From positions 1 to 54,620 of the forward strand of contig DASYYE010000463.1 of the NCBI GenBank assembly GCA_035946955.1: a stretch of DNA of 54,620 bases. The letters are read 5' to 3'. Positions 24,834 to 31,769 of this stretch are shown in pieces. The notes below the pieces were generated by a model. That model had not been told where the DNA came from. It saw only the letters and a list, made by a program, of their open reading frames with translations, and did no database searches. The stretch comes from DASYYE01 sp035946955 (GTDB lineage Bacteria; Actinomycetota; Actinomycetes; Streptosporangiales; Streptosporangiaceae). The translations under genes and the position numbers were made by a program. Positions within the stretch are counted from its first letter, which is position 1, and each line of letters starts with the position of its first letter.

Positions 24834-26252
24834 ATGAGCCGCCGTGCGAAGATCGTTGCCACGCTGGGGCCCGCGACGTCCAGCCCTGAGCAGATTGGGT
24901 CGCTTGTGGCGGCCGGACTGGACGTGGCCCGGCTCAATATGAGCCACGGCGGCCACGCGTCGCATCTGGCGACCTACTCGGCCGTGCGCACCGCCTCCGA
25001 CGCGGCCGGGCGGAGCGTGGGGATCCTGGTCGACCTGCAGGGCCCGAAGATCCGCTTGGGGACTTTCGCCTCCGGGCCGGTCGTGCTGCTGGCTGGCCAG
25101 GAGTTCACGATCACGAGCGTGGACGTCCCCGGTGACGCCTCCGAGGTGTCCACGACGTATCCCGGCCTGGCAGGTGACGTGCACCCGGGCACGGCCATCC
25201 TGGTCGACGACGGCCGCATCGTGCTGGAGGTCACCGAGGTCATAGACCCTGCCGTGCGGACCAGGGTCGTGGTGGGTGGCCGGGTCTCCGACCACAAGGG
25301 GATGAACCTGCCAGGGGTCCGGGTCAGCGCACCCGCCCTGACCGGCAAGGACAGGCTCGACCTCCACTGGGCCCTCGGCCTGCGGGCGGACATGATCGCC
25401 CTGTCCTTCGTGCAGGGCCCAGAGGATGCCGAACCGGTGCGCCAAGTCATGGACGACGTGGGCATCCGGGTTCCGCTGATCGCCAAGATCGAGAAGCCGC
25501 AGGCTGTCGCCACACTGGCCGAGGTCGTGGAGGCGTTCGACGGCATCATGGTCGCCCGCGGCGACCTTGGCGTCGAGATGCCCCTGGAGCAGGTGCCGAT
25601 CGTGCAGAAGCGGGCGGTGACCCTCGCCAGGGAAGCTGCCAAGCCCGTGATCGTCGCCACCCAGATGCTGGAGTCCATGGTCTCCGCGCCTCGCCCCACC
25701 CGGGCAGAGGCCTCCGACGTCGCCAACGCCGTGCTGGACGGTGCGGACGCCCTGATGCTGTCGGCCGAGACGAGCGTGGGAGAGTACCCGGCCGCGACCG
25801 TGGCCACGATGGCCCGGATCATCGCGGCCGCGGAGGACGGGCGGGCACTGCACGCCTGCGCGCAGGCTCCGGTCACGACCGGCGGCGCGATCGCACGCGC
25901 CGCCGCCGAGGTGGGCAAGGTCGTCGGGGCCAAGGCCCTGGTGGCGTTCACCATGACCGGGGAGACCGCCCGGCGCCTGGCGCGGGACCGCTGCCCGATC
26001 CCGCTGCTGGCCTTCACCACCGAGCCATCGACACGCAGCCAGCTTGCCCTGACGTGGGGGGTGGAGACGTTCATCGTGCCTCGGGTGGAGCACACCGACG
26101 ACATGGTGGGCCAGGTGGAGGCTGCGCTACTGGAAATCGGCCGGTGTGACAAGGGCGACAAGGTCGTGATCGTGGCAGGGAACCCGCCCGGCACCCCAGG
26201 CATGACAAACGCCCTGCGCGTCCACCGCATCGGCGACACAGCCGAGTCCTGA
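24834..26252 (+). CDS. pyk: Pyruvate kinase
   Basis: Glycolytic enzyme of 472 residues converting phosphoenolpyruvate and ADP to pyruvate and ATP. The N-terminal RRAKIVATLGPATSS and LNMSHGG, the catalytic region LIAKIEKPQAVATL, the metal-binding ARGDLGVEMPLEQVP and the MLESMV segment are all present. GAGAGGAACGGGGGAACC just upstream of the ATG gives a purine-rich ribosome site. The CRP/GlxR-like box upstream suggests carbon control. Presence near polA and rpsA matches other actinomycete chromosomes. It stands alone in transcription. Confidence 0.96.
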   Translation: MSRRAKIVATLGPATSSPEQIGSLVAAGLDVARLNMSHGGHASHLATYSAVRTASDAAGRSVGILVDLQGPKIRLGTFASGPVVLLAGQEFTITSVDVPGDASEVSTTYPGLAGDVHPGTAILVDDGRIVLEVTEVIDPAVRTRVVVGGRVSDHKGMNLPGVRVSAPALTGKDRLDLHWALGLRADMIALSFVQGPEDAEPVRQVMDDVGIRVPLIAKIEKPQAVATLAEVVEAFDGIMVARGDLGVEMPLEQVPIVQKRAVTLAREAAKPVIVATQMLESMVSAPRPTRAEASDVANAVLDGADALMLSAETSVGEYPAATVATMARIIAAAEDGRALHACAQAPVTTGGAIARAAAEVGKVVGAKALVAFTMTGETARRLARDRCPIPLLAFTTEPSTRSQLALTWGVETFIVPRVEHTDDMVGQVEAALLEIGRCDKGDKVVIVAGNPPGTPGMTNALRVHRIGDTAES

Positions 26253-26277
26253 AGGCAACCCTGCTCTCCCCCCGAAT

Positions 26278-26319
26278 GGCAAACCCCGTATTTGCCGGAA
26301 CCTGGCGCGAGCCCCAGGT
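26278..26319 (+). terminator. Two consecutive stem-loops after pyk
   Basis: GGCAAA-CCCCGTA-TTTGCC (26278-26296) and ACCTGG-CGCGAGCC-CCAGGT (26300-26319) are perfect 6-bp hairpins 25 bp after the pyk stop. They probably end pyk transcription and separate it from the opposed accessory genes. Confidence 0.5.
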
Positions 26320-26473
26320 GGCCGTCCCGGCCGGAGTCCCACGCGAGGGCGCCGGTGCAGTGGGAATGCGGCTGGCACCAGCCACCGCAGCAAGCTAACC
26401 CGGAAGACACCAGCGGGCGGGGCCTACCCCTACCAGACCCGGCCGCTGACATGGGACCGCCAGCAGGGCCACC

Positions 26474-26737
26474 TCACCCCTCCAGAGCCCACTTCTCCCT
26501 AAACCGCTCCACAAGCGAACCTGCCTCCTCCGCGCTCAGTTTGGCCAACTCGTAGGGGTAATTGCCGTACTCCCACTGTGTGATAGCTGAGGAGGTCTGC
26601 CATGACAGGTCGCGCTGGAGAGCTTCATCAACGCGACCGGCTGGGGTGTAACGTCGCCGTACAATTCCAGCCGGATTCTCGCGTGAGTGACCACTGCCAA
26701 TGATTGCGTAGTGGTCGATCTTCTCCGACTCTGTCAC
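26474..26737 (-). CDS. Small protein coupled to RelA/SpoT-like candidate toxin (putative immunity protein)
   Basis: Acidic protein of 87 residues (MTESEKIDHYAIIGSG...) without recognised domain, signal or membrane segment. Its GTG overlaps the stop of the upstream gene in a GTGA, so the two are translated together. Many toxin-immunity pairs have this order and size, and immunity proteins are often short, acidic and unlike known families. The immunity role is inference. The bases here are less GC-rich than the neighbouring core genes, which suggests transfer. Confidence 0.6.
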   Translation of the reverse strand: MTESEKIDHYAIIGSGHSRENPAGIVRRRYTPAGRVDEALQRDLSWQTSSAITQWEYGNYPYELAKLSAEEAGSLVERFREKWALEG

Positions 26738-27753
26738 CAGTCGTCCCTTCGATAGTCATTAAGTGTGTCTATTCCGTCAGGTGCGACCAACTGGATGGCT
26801 ACTTTCCTTTGGTAGAGCCGAAGCTGCTCCCTCACCTCCGGGCTAGTTCGAGGATCCTTGATCTTCTCGTACGCCTCGTGGGTCTGCTGCTTCGCCTCCC
26901 AGCTCGCTTGAGTATGGAACTGGACCTCGAACTTCAGGCCAGACTCTAGGTCGCGCCATTGGGTGTTCACGGCCTTGTATTCATCATGCCCCCAGGTGTT
27001 CTTCCTGACGCCTAATTGGAATCCGCCACCGGTGAGTTCGCCGGAGGCGCTGCTTATGCCAGTTAGGTAGTCGTCACAATCAAAGATAAATGTATACCGA
27101 ACGGCATCATGGATTGCTTCGATATGATCTTCCGGGCTTATTTCCGGCGCATCCGAGATCAGTGATGCCAGCTTTTCCTTGAAGCGGGCGGGGGACTTGA
27201 GGGCGAACTCTTCGGTCTTGTCTACGAGGTGGCCGTGGTCGAGTGCGGCTTCGATGCGGCGCATCGCGGGAGTGAGGCCTCGGTCGGTGTAGCTGCCATC
27301 GTGGTCGCGGCCCTCGAAGTCGCGGAAGCGTTCCAGGGCACGGTCGGCGGCGTGTGACTCGTCCGGGGTGAGGCGGTACCCCTTCCACTCCCAGGAGCCG
27401 TCGCTCCCGGTGCGCGGTTCGTCGTCAGCCTCTGCTGGCTGCTCGGTATCGGGCCTGGCTAAGGCCGATTGTTCCGGGGTGCGGCTACGTGGTGCCTGTT
27501 CGCGGGTGCGTTCAGCCTGGAACGCGGCAGAAGAGGGATGGTTGTCGGGCAGTCTGTCGGTCCGCTGGCGCAGCGCCTCCTGCATAGTGGTTGGGCGGGA
27601 GCGGGCGTCGGTCTGGGGCGGACGAGAGATGTCCGGGTTCGGGTCGCGTTCGACCACGCCGTCTCTGTGCCCTGACACTCCGTGCGCTCCCGTATCCGTT
27701 GACCGGGTCATCGTAGGGGCAGCTACCCTGGCAGGCCCAGTGAGCGGGGACAC
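26734..27753 (-). CDS. RelA/SpoT-like nucleotide pyrophosphokinase-domain protein (candidate toxin)
   Basis: Protein of 339 residues. Residues 1-120 are disordered, rich in Pro, Arg and acidic residues. Residues about 155-325 match the alarmone synthetase fold by motif: ALKSPARFKEKLAS (186-196; ATP-binding KS..R...K pattern), IHDAVRYTFIFD (214-225; DxxxR of the metal site), a glycine-rich segment, EYKAVNTQW (258-266; base-stacking Tyr) and KFEVQFHT (274-281; catalytic Glu-Gln strand), then a helix with AKQQTHEAYEKIK. There is no hydrolase (HD) domain. Such hydrolase-free RSH-like proteins include toxSAS toxins and the secreted effector Tas1. The GTG start at 27753 has a weak ribosome site; ATG 27711 is an alternative. 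Confidence 0.72.
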   Translation of the reverse strand: MSPLTGPARVAAPTMTRSTDTGAHGVSGHRDGVVERDPNPDISRPPQTDARSRPTTMQEALRQRTDRLPDNHPSSAAFQAERTREQAPRSRTPEQSALARPDTEQPAEADDEPRTGSDGSWEWKGYRLTPDESHAADRALERFRDFEGRDHDGSYTDRGLTPAMRRIEAALDHGHLVDKTEEFALKSPARFKEKLASLISDAPEISPEDHIEAIHDAVRYTFIFDCDDYLTGISSASGELTGGGFQLGVRKNTWGHDEYKAVNTQWRDLESGLKFEVQFHTQASWEAKQQTHEAYEKIKDPRTSPEVREQLRLYQRKVAIQLVAPDGIDTLNDYRRDDW

Positions 27754-27849
27754 TGGTTCCGATTAGTACCTAACCATCCGTTTGCCCCGCGCATAGCAGG
27801 CGAGCTACCCGCTCGCTGTCGAGGTCGCATCGAGTTCGTGTGTCGAACT

Positions 27850-27880
27850 GTCGTTCCCACGACGGTGTCAATATGTACCA
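27850..27880 (+). repeat. Hairpin plus TGTCAATATGTAC box, copy 1
   Basis: A small hairpin GTCGT-TCCC-ACGAC is followed at once by GGTGTCAATATGTACCA. The same box, each time behind a different small hairpin, recurs at 28491-28523 and 29687-29719. This copy is 100 bp before hicB. The rest of 27754-27981 holds no gene. Confidence 0.65.
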
Positions 27881-27981
27881 TCAAGTCGCTCTTGATCTTT
27901 ATTCATGGTCTCCGGCCATGGCGCGGGACAGGGACTCAGCGGCCCAGCTCACCGGGCTTGCTGAGCGGCTATCCTGGGGAT

Positions 27982-28206
27982 ATGCCGAAGATGGCGCTGA
28001 CCCTCACAGCTGCGCTGCACCAGGAAGAAGACTGGTACGTCGCCCAGTGCTTGGAAGTGGACGTCGCCAGCCAGGGGCGCACGATCAACGAGGCGCTGGC
28101 AAACCTCGCTGAAGCCGTCGAGCTCTACCTGGAAGAGGTGGACGACCCGGTTGGCCATGTCAGTGCCACCCCGCTGGTGACGTCGTTCCAGCTCCCTGCC
28201 GCGTGA
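27982..28206 (+). CDS. hicB: HicB-family antitoxin
   Basis: Protein of 74 residues with the HicB fold signature: MALTLTAALHQEEDWYVAQCLEVDVASQGRTINEALANL is its core, seen here as the DWYVAQC strand, the ASQG turn and the helix EALANLAEAVELYLEE. A GGGGA lies just before the ATG. It lacks the extra C-terminal DNA-binding domain of longer HicB proteins. It overlaps hicA by four bases and should neutralize it. Antitoxin first is less common for HicAB but well known. Confidence 0.87.
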   Translation: MPKMALTLTAALHQEEDWYVAQCLEVDVASQGRTINEALANLAEAVELYLEEVDDPVGHVSATPLVTSFQLPAA

Positions 28207-28427
28207 GCCCTGCCCTCTCCGACCTGCCAGTACGGAAGGTCACGCGGGCACTGGAGTCGGTCGGTTTCGCTTATGTGCGGACCAAGGGCAGCCACGCGAT
28301 CTACCGGAACAGCGAGGGACGGGTAGCCGTCATCCCCCAGCACGGCATAGTGAAGCGCGGCACGCTTGCGTCCATACTGCGACAGGCCGACCTGACCCCC
28401 GCCGAGTTCCTTAAACTCCTCTCCTGA
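28203..28427 (+). CDS. hicA: HicA-family mRNA interferase toxin
   Basis: Protein of 74 residues with the double-stranded RNA-binding-like HicA fold. Landmarks are VTRALESVGF, the catalytic His in TKGSHAIYRN, the strand VAVIPQHG and the terminal helix LRQADLTPAEFLKLL. The GTG start overlaps the hicB stop. HicA cleaves mRNA independently of ribosome position and is held by HicB. All key positions seem intact. Confidence 0.88.
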   Translation: MSPALSDLPVRKVTRALESVGFAYVRTKGSHAIYRNSEGRVAVIPQHGIVKRGTLASILRQADLTPAEFLKLLS

Positions 28428-28490
28428 GCCACAACAACCGCGGCGCCGCAACTCCCAGCGCTGACCGGGCACTTGGCTTGTGTGCGCTAA

Positions 28491-28523
28491 CCGCTGTTCC
28501 AGCGGGGCTGTCAATATGTACGA
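28491..28523 (+). repeat. Hairpin plus TGTCAATATGTAC box, copy 2
   Basis: CCGCT-GTTCC-AGCGG followed by GGCTGTCAATATGTACGA. No gene follows on the plus strand within 1.2 kb, so it is not simply a promoter of a downstream gene. Confidence 0.6.
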
Positions 28524-28716
28524 CTCAGCTGCTCGGGGCGGTTCGGGAGCGCTTGGCGAACGCTTACGCAGCGTGGGTGGGTGCCCACGAATCCACCCGG
28601 GCCCGAACCCTTGGAGCGCCGGTCGGGTAGTGCTCAGGCCTGCCAACTGGCGGCCGCTTGCCAGTTGCCAGGCGGTGGAGTTGGCGGCCCCCCTCCCCGC
28701 GCTGGTGGGTTGTTTC

Positions 28717-28771
28717 CCATGATCCTGTAGGAATTTCAGTCGTGGTGACTGAGAAGTCTTCAGGATCATGG
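28717..28771 (-). repeat. 55-bp palindromic repeat, copy 2 (inverted relative to copy 1)
   Basis: Ends CCATGATCCTG and CAGGATCATGG with inner CAGTC/GACTG pairing. It is the reverse complement of copy 1 (19236-19290) apart from a few changes near the centre. It is in the 460-bp gene-free stretch 28428-28887, where I see nothing else besides the box at 28491. Confidence 0.85.
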
Positions 28772-28887
28772 GAACCGCCGCTACTTGACCGGTGCTCCAG
28801 GGGAGCCCGGTTTGAGTGGCAGCCCCTTCGAGGGGTGGGCACCCGTTTTGCCGGTGTGACCGCGGCGGGTTGCTGACGCGGGAGCGG

Positions 28888-29566
28888 TCAGCTGGCCAGT
28901 GTCATCGGAAGCAGCCTGGTGCGGGTGAAGACTGCGACGGCCTGGTGCACGTCGCTGGCTGTGTCCGCAAGGCCGGGTTCGAGGGCAGCGCAGGCGTCGG
29001 CGAGCCGGGTGATTGTGCCGGGCAGGTCCATATCCGGCGAAGGAGCTGCATTGATGCGCTCGTAGCCGCGGGACAGCAGGGCGGTGGTGGCCATTGCCTG
29101 GCCGCGGACCGCGGTCTTGATGGCGGCGACCGCGTTTTCGACCGCGCTGGCTGGCCGCGACCAGCCGGCGTCGCTGCGAGCCGCGGGGCTGGCGGCGTCG
29201 TAGCTGTCGTCCGCTGCTATGGAGCTGGCGCGGATGTCAAGGTCCACACGCCAGAACAGCGGCACGCCCGCCCAGCGGAATGAATACCAGGCGCCGGCGC
29301 CTGGACATGGCCAGGGCGGGGTCGATCCGCATTGACGACACCGGGTGCACCGAGCCGGCGGCTTTCACAGCGGACCCGGCAGCTGCCAGGAAGCTGCCGT
29401 CTGGCACCGCCCAGACGACGTCGATGTCGCTGTAACGATCAGCGGTGCCATAGGCAAGCGACCCGCGCAGTCCGGCCTGGGAAGCAGGGATGACGGCTGT
29501 GAGCGCGACACAAAGCCATGAGGCGAGCAGGTCGCGGCGCTCTGGGCGGAGGTCGAGGTCGGTCAT
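28888..29566 (-). pseudogene. Frameshifted nucleotidyltransferase-domain protein
   Basis: The first frame (start 29566) encodes a polymerase-beta-type nucleotidyltransferase N-terminus: LRGSLAYGTADRYSDIDVVWAV holds the GS...G...SDID signature with both metal-binding aspartates. It reads SRRRRLVFIP and then becomes nonsense, stopping at 29237. The neighbouring frame continues naturally as RWAGVPLFWRVDLDIRASS and runs to 28888 as a helical C-terminus. One extra base near 29275 (or a sequencing error) explains it. Intact length would be about 225 residues, similar to stand-alone nucleotidyltransferases. The substrate is unknown. It lies between two toxin-antitoxin modules. Confidence 0.78.
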
Positions 29567-29686
29567 GTCGCCATCCTCTCCCGCCGCACCAGGTCAGCCG
29601 GAGGATCCGGCGAGGCGGTATCCAGGCGGGTGGATAGCCCGAGTGGTGGCTGAGGTGCGCGGAGTAGGCAAGTTTGTGTGTCAGAC

Positions 29687-29719
29687 CTGTCACGCCAACA
29701 GTGGTGTCAATATGTACCA
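29687..29719 (+). repeat. Hairpin plus TGTCAATATGTAC box, copy 3
   Basis: CTGT-CACGCCA-ACAG followed by GGTGTCAATATGTACCA, whose 17 bases are identical to copy 1. It lies 80 bp before the RHH antitoxin gene. Otherwise 29567-29797 contains only the short repeat TGGTAT around 29784-29799, a possible autoregulatory site. Confidence 0.65.
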
Positions 29720-29797
29720 CCTGAGCGGATGCGCGTGACGACCGCCAGACCGGTAACGTAGCCCTCACACCTAGCACCATTGTGGTATCATAATGGT

Positions 29798-30052
29798 ATG
29801 GCTATGACTCTGCGTTTGCCCCCCGAGATCGAAGACCAGTTGAAGCAGGTGGCCGAGATCGACCATCGGAGCGTGCAGCAGACCGTCCTCGTCGCGATCG
29901 AGGACTTTCTTTCGGCCCGCGAGACCGCGGAGATCCTCGCTGACCCCGCTGCGCTCAGAGGACTGGCGGAAGCCCGGGAGTCCGAACAAGCGGGCGACGT
30001 TGTCTACGGCGTTGAAGCTGCCCGCGCGCTGCTGGCAGAGCGAACGAGGTGA
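29798..30052 (+). CDS. Ribbon-helix-helix type antitoxin
   Basis: Protein of 84 residues beginning with the short strand MTLRLPPEIEDQLKQVAEIDHRS, cut here to its pattern TLRLP...L...A, typical of ribbon-helix-helix (CopG/RelB-like) DNA-binding antitoxins. The C-terminal half is an acidic helix region that would bind the toxin. It overlaps the RelE-type toxin by four bases. TGGTAT repeats over the start region suggest autoregulation. Confidence 0.83.
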   Translation: MAMTLRLPPEIEDQLKQVAEIDHRSVQQTVLVAIEDFLSARETAEILADPAALRGLAEARESEQAGDVVYGVEAARALLAERTR

Positions 30053-30330
30053 ATGACCAGCCGTATGAACTCGGTCTCACCCGGCCGGCCCGGCGGGCGA
30101 TCTCCGAACTGCTCCCAGAGGACGTGGCCGCTGCCGCCCTGGACTTCATCACCGGCCCGCTCCTGGCAGCGCCCCGCCGGGTCGGCAAGCCGCTGCGGGA
30201 CGAGCTGGCAGGCTTCCACAGTGCGCGGCTAGGGACTCAGTGGCGTGTCCTGTACCGGATCGACGAATCGAAGCACGCAGTGATCGTGCAGGACATCCAG
30301 CACCGAGCCAGTGTCTACCGTCGGCGCTAA
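30049..30330 (+). CDS. RelE/ParE-family toxin
   Basis: Protein of 93 residues with the RelE layout: YELGLTRPARRAI at the start, the central helix region, then GKPLRDELAGFHSARLGTQWRVLYRID and the end strand AVIVQDIQHRASVYRR with a terminal arginine cluster. The short length, the L...G..S.R.G..R..Y pattern and coupling to an RHH antitoxin make this a RelE-type module. Whether it cuts mRNA (RelE) or blocks gyrase (ParE) cannot be decided; the basic C-terminus and HRASVYRR favour RelE. Confidence 0.87.
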   Translation: MNDQPYELGLTRPARRAISELLPEDVAAAALDFITGPLLAAPRRVGKPLRDELAGFHSARLGTQWRVLYRIDESKHAVIVQDIQHRASVYRRR

Positions 30331-30436
30331 TGTCCACCTGACGAGTTTGTGGCCGCAAACTGCTATACCAACAGCCGTTCCAGCACACGAACTAGCCGGT
30401 GGTCACGGCTGGGCCGCCACTTTGGGCAAGGGGGCA

Positions 30437-30453
30437 GATAACAGCAAGAGGCG
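30437..30453 (+). repeat. 17-mer dispersed repeat, copy 3
   Basis: Exact third copy of GATAACAGCAAGAGGCG, between the RelE-type gene and the tRNA. No gene is seen in the remainder of 30331-30558. Confidence 0.75.
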
Positions 30454-30558
30454 TGCACTGCCGGACAAGGTGTGCCTTGCTGGGTGCGAGTTCGGGGGAC
30501 CACGAGCGGCGGCGACAGCCACTGGGTGGTGGGTGGTGGGTGTGGTGCGGGAGTTGGC

Positions 30559-30636
30559 TGGTGCCCCGGGTGGGATTCGAACCCACACTGGACGGTTTTT
30601 GAGGCCGTTGCCTACTGCCGGTTGGGCTACCGGGGC
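30559..30636 (-). tRNA. tRNA-Leu, anticodon CAA, with encoded CCA
   Basis: The acceptor stem GCCCCGG/CCGGGGC is perfect, followed by discriminator A and CCA. A three-pair D stem encloses a 12-nt loop with GG. The anticodon stem ACGGC/ACCGT has one C-A mismatch, with loop CTCAAAA (U33, anticodon CAA). The T arm is GTGGG-TTCGAAT-CCCAC. The variable region is only five bases (CCAGT), though leucine tRNAs normally carry a long arm. A tRNA-Leu gene also lies near this backbone in mycobacteria. Confidence 0.88.
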
Positions 30637-30703
30637 GCCGGGCCCACGCCGTCGCACAGGCGCGGCCGTGATCAATCTACCTGCTTTCGGTACGCTCGGG
30701 GAC

Positions 30704-31342
30704 GTGAGCCAGACACCAGTCCGCGTTGTGATCGCCGAGGATGAGGCCCTCATCCGGCTCGACCTGAAGGAGATGCTGGAGGAGGAGGGATACCAGATCG
30801 CCGGTGAGGCGGGCGACGGGGAGAAGGCGGTCGAGCTCGCCATCGACCTCCGGCCCGACCTGGTGATCCTGGACGTCAAGATGCCCATCCTGGATGGCAT
30901 CTCCGCTGCGCAGCGGATTGCCGAGGACCACATCGCCCCGGTGGTCATTCTGACTGCTTTCTCACAGCGTGAGCTGGTCGAGCGGGCGCGTGACGCGGGT
31001 GCCATGGCATACCTGGTCAAGCCGTTCACCAAGGCGGACCTGGTGCCGGCCATCGAGATCGCGGTCAGCCGGTTCCAGGAGGTCAGGGCGCTCGCGGCCG
31101 AAGCCGGGTCACTGCGTGACCGGCTGGAGGTGCGCAAGCTCCTGGACCGCGCCAAGGGGCGTCTGCAAGTCGATAACGGTCTGAGCGAGCCCGATGCGTT
31201 CCGCTGGATCCAGAAGACTTCCATGGACCGCAGGGAACCCATGCGTGCCGTGGCCGAAGCGGTCCTGTCCGGCGAACTGTCCCCCGCCCCCAAACCCGAG
31301 ACCGACGAAGCCACGGCCCCCACCGAATCCCCCAGCGCCTAG
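30704..31342 (+). CDS. pdtaR: ANTAR-domain response regulator (PdtaR type)
   Basis: Response regulator of 212 residues. The receiver domain has acidic residues in IAEDEALIR, the phosphoacceptor Asp in LVILDVKMP, Thr in ILTAFS and Lys in LVKPFT. Residues about 125-190 are the RNA-binding ANTAR domain (LRDRLEVRKLLDRAKGRLQ...AFRWIQKTSMDRREPM). PdtaR proteins bind nascent RNA and prevent termination, usually with histidine kinase PdtaS, which is not in the window. TACGCT eight bases before the GTG looks like a -10 box, so the mRNA may be leaderless. Its location upstream of polA and rpsA is conserved in actinobacteria. Confidence 0.93.
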   Translation: MSQTPVRVVIAEDEALIRLDLKEMLEEEGYQIAGEAGDGEKAVELAIDLRPDLVILDVKMPILDGISAAQRIAEDHIAPVVILTAFSQRELVERARDAGAMAYLVKPFTKADLVPAIEIAVSRFQEVRALAAEAGSLRDRLEVRKLLDRAKGRLQVDNGLSEPDAFRWIQKTSMDRREPMRAVAEAVLSGELSPAPKPETDEATAPTESPSA

Positions 31343-31386
31343 GTACCCAGCAGGCGCAAAGCGGAGTCCCAGCCGGTGATCAACGG

Positions 31387-31433
31387 GATCGCGGTTGTTT
31401 TCGCTGCTATCCGCAGTACAGAGCACCGCGATC
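31387..31433 (+). terminator. Stem-loop after pdtaR in a 427-bp gene-free stretch
   Basis: GATCGCGGT (31387-31395) pairs perfectly with ACCGCGATC (31425-31433), with an inner CTGC-TATCC-GCAG hairpin. It starts 45 bp after pdtaR and may terminate it. The rest of 31343-31769 has no gene. It shows a repeated TAGGTA...GGCGCAAAGC(C)GGAGT unit near 31341-31367 and 31685-31709, and two CTTCCCCGGG copies facing CCCGGGGAG. Confidence 0.5.
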
Positions 31434-31769
31434 ATGGAACGGGGCCCGGGGACGCGGCGCTTGCCTCCCACCTCAGGGTTCAGCAGGGGGTTGGTGGAGA
31501 GGGTGGGTTCAGAGGAGGAGTTGGCCCCTCAGCGGGTTGGCTACAGCGTCCAGGGGAGGATTCACCGAGCCGCGATAGCCGCCTCGGACGAGCCCGGGGA
31601 GCTTTTGGTGCCGTGTCGGCCTTCCCCGGGTCGACACGTTCTCTACTCAGCTTCCCCGGGCCCAAGGCACCACCGTACGACCTGTAGGTAGCGGGCGCAA
31701 AGCCGGAGTTCTTCCCCGCAGAGATTGCCGTAAACACCCGGTCGTTTGGTGCTCACTCAGGGTGATTTG

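Noticed and set aside
28491..28523. Box copy 2 as promoter of a plus-strand gene
   Set aside because: No plausible plus-strand gene follows; the next genes are on the minus strand.
27850..29719. TGTCAATATGTAC boxes as a CRISPR or integron array
   Set aside because: Only three copies with gaps of about 0.6 and 1.2 kb, no cas genes, no integrase and no regular spacers.
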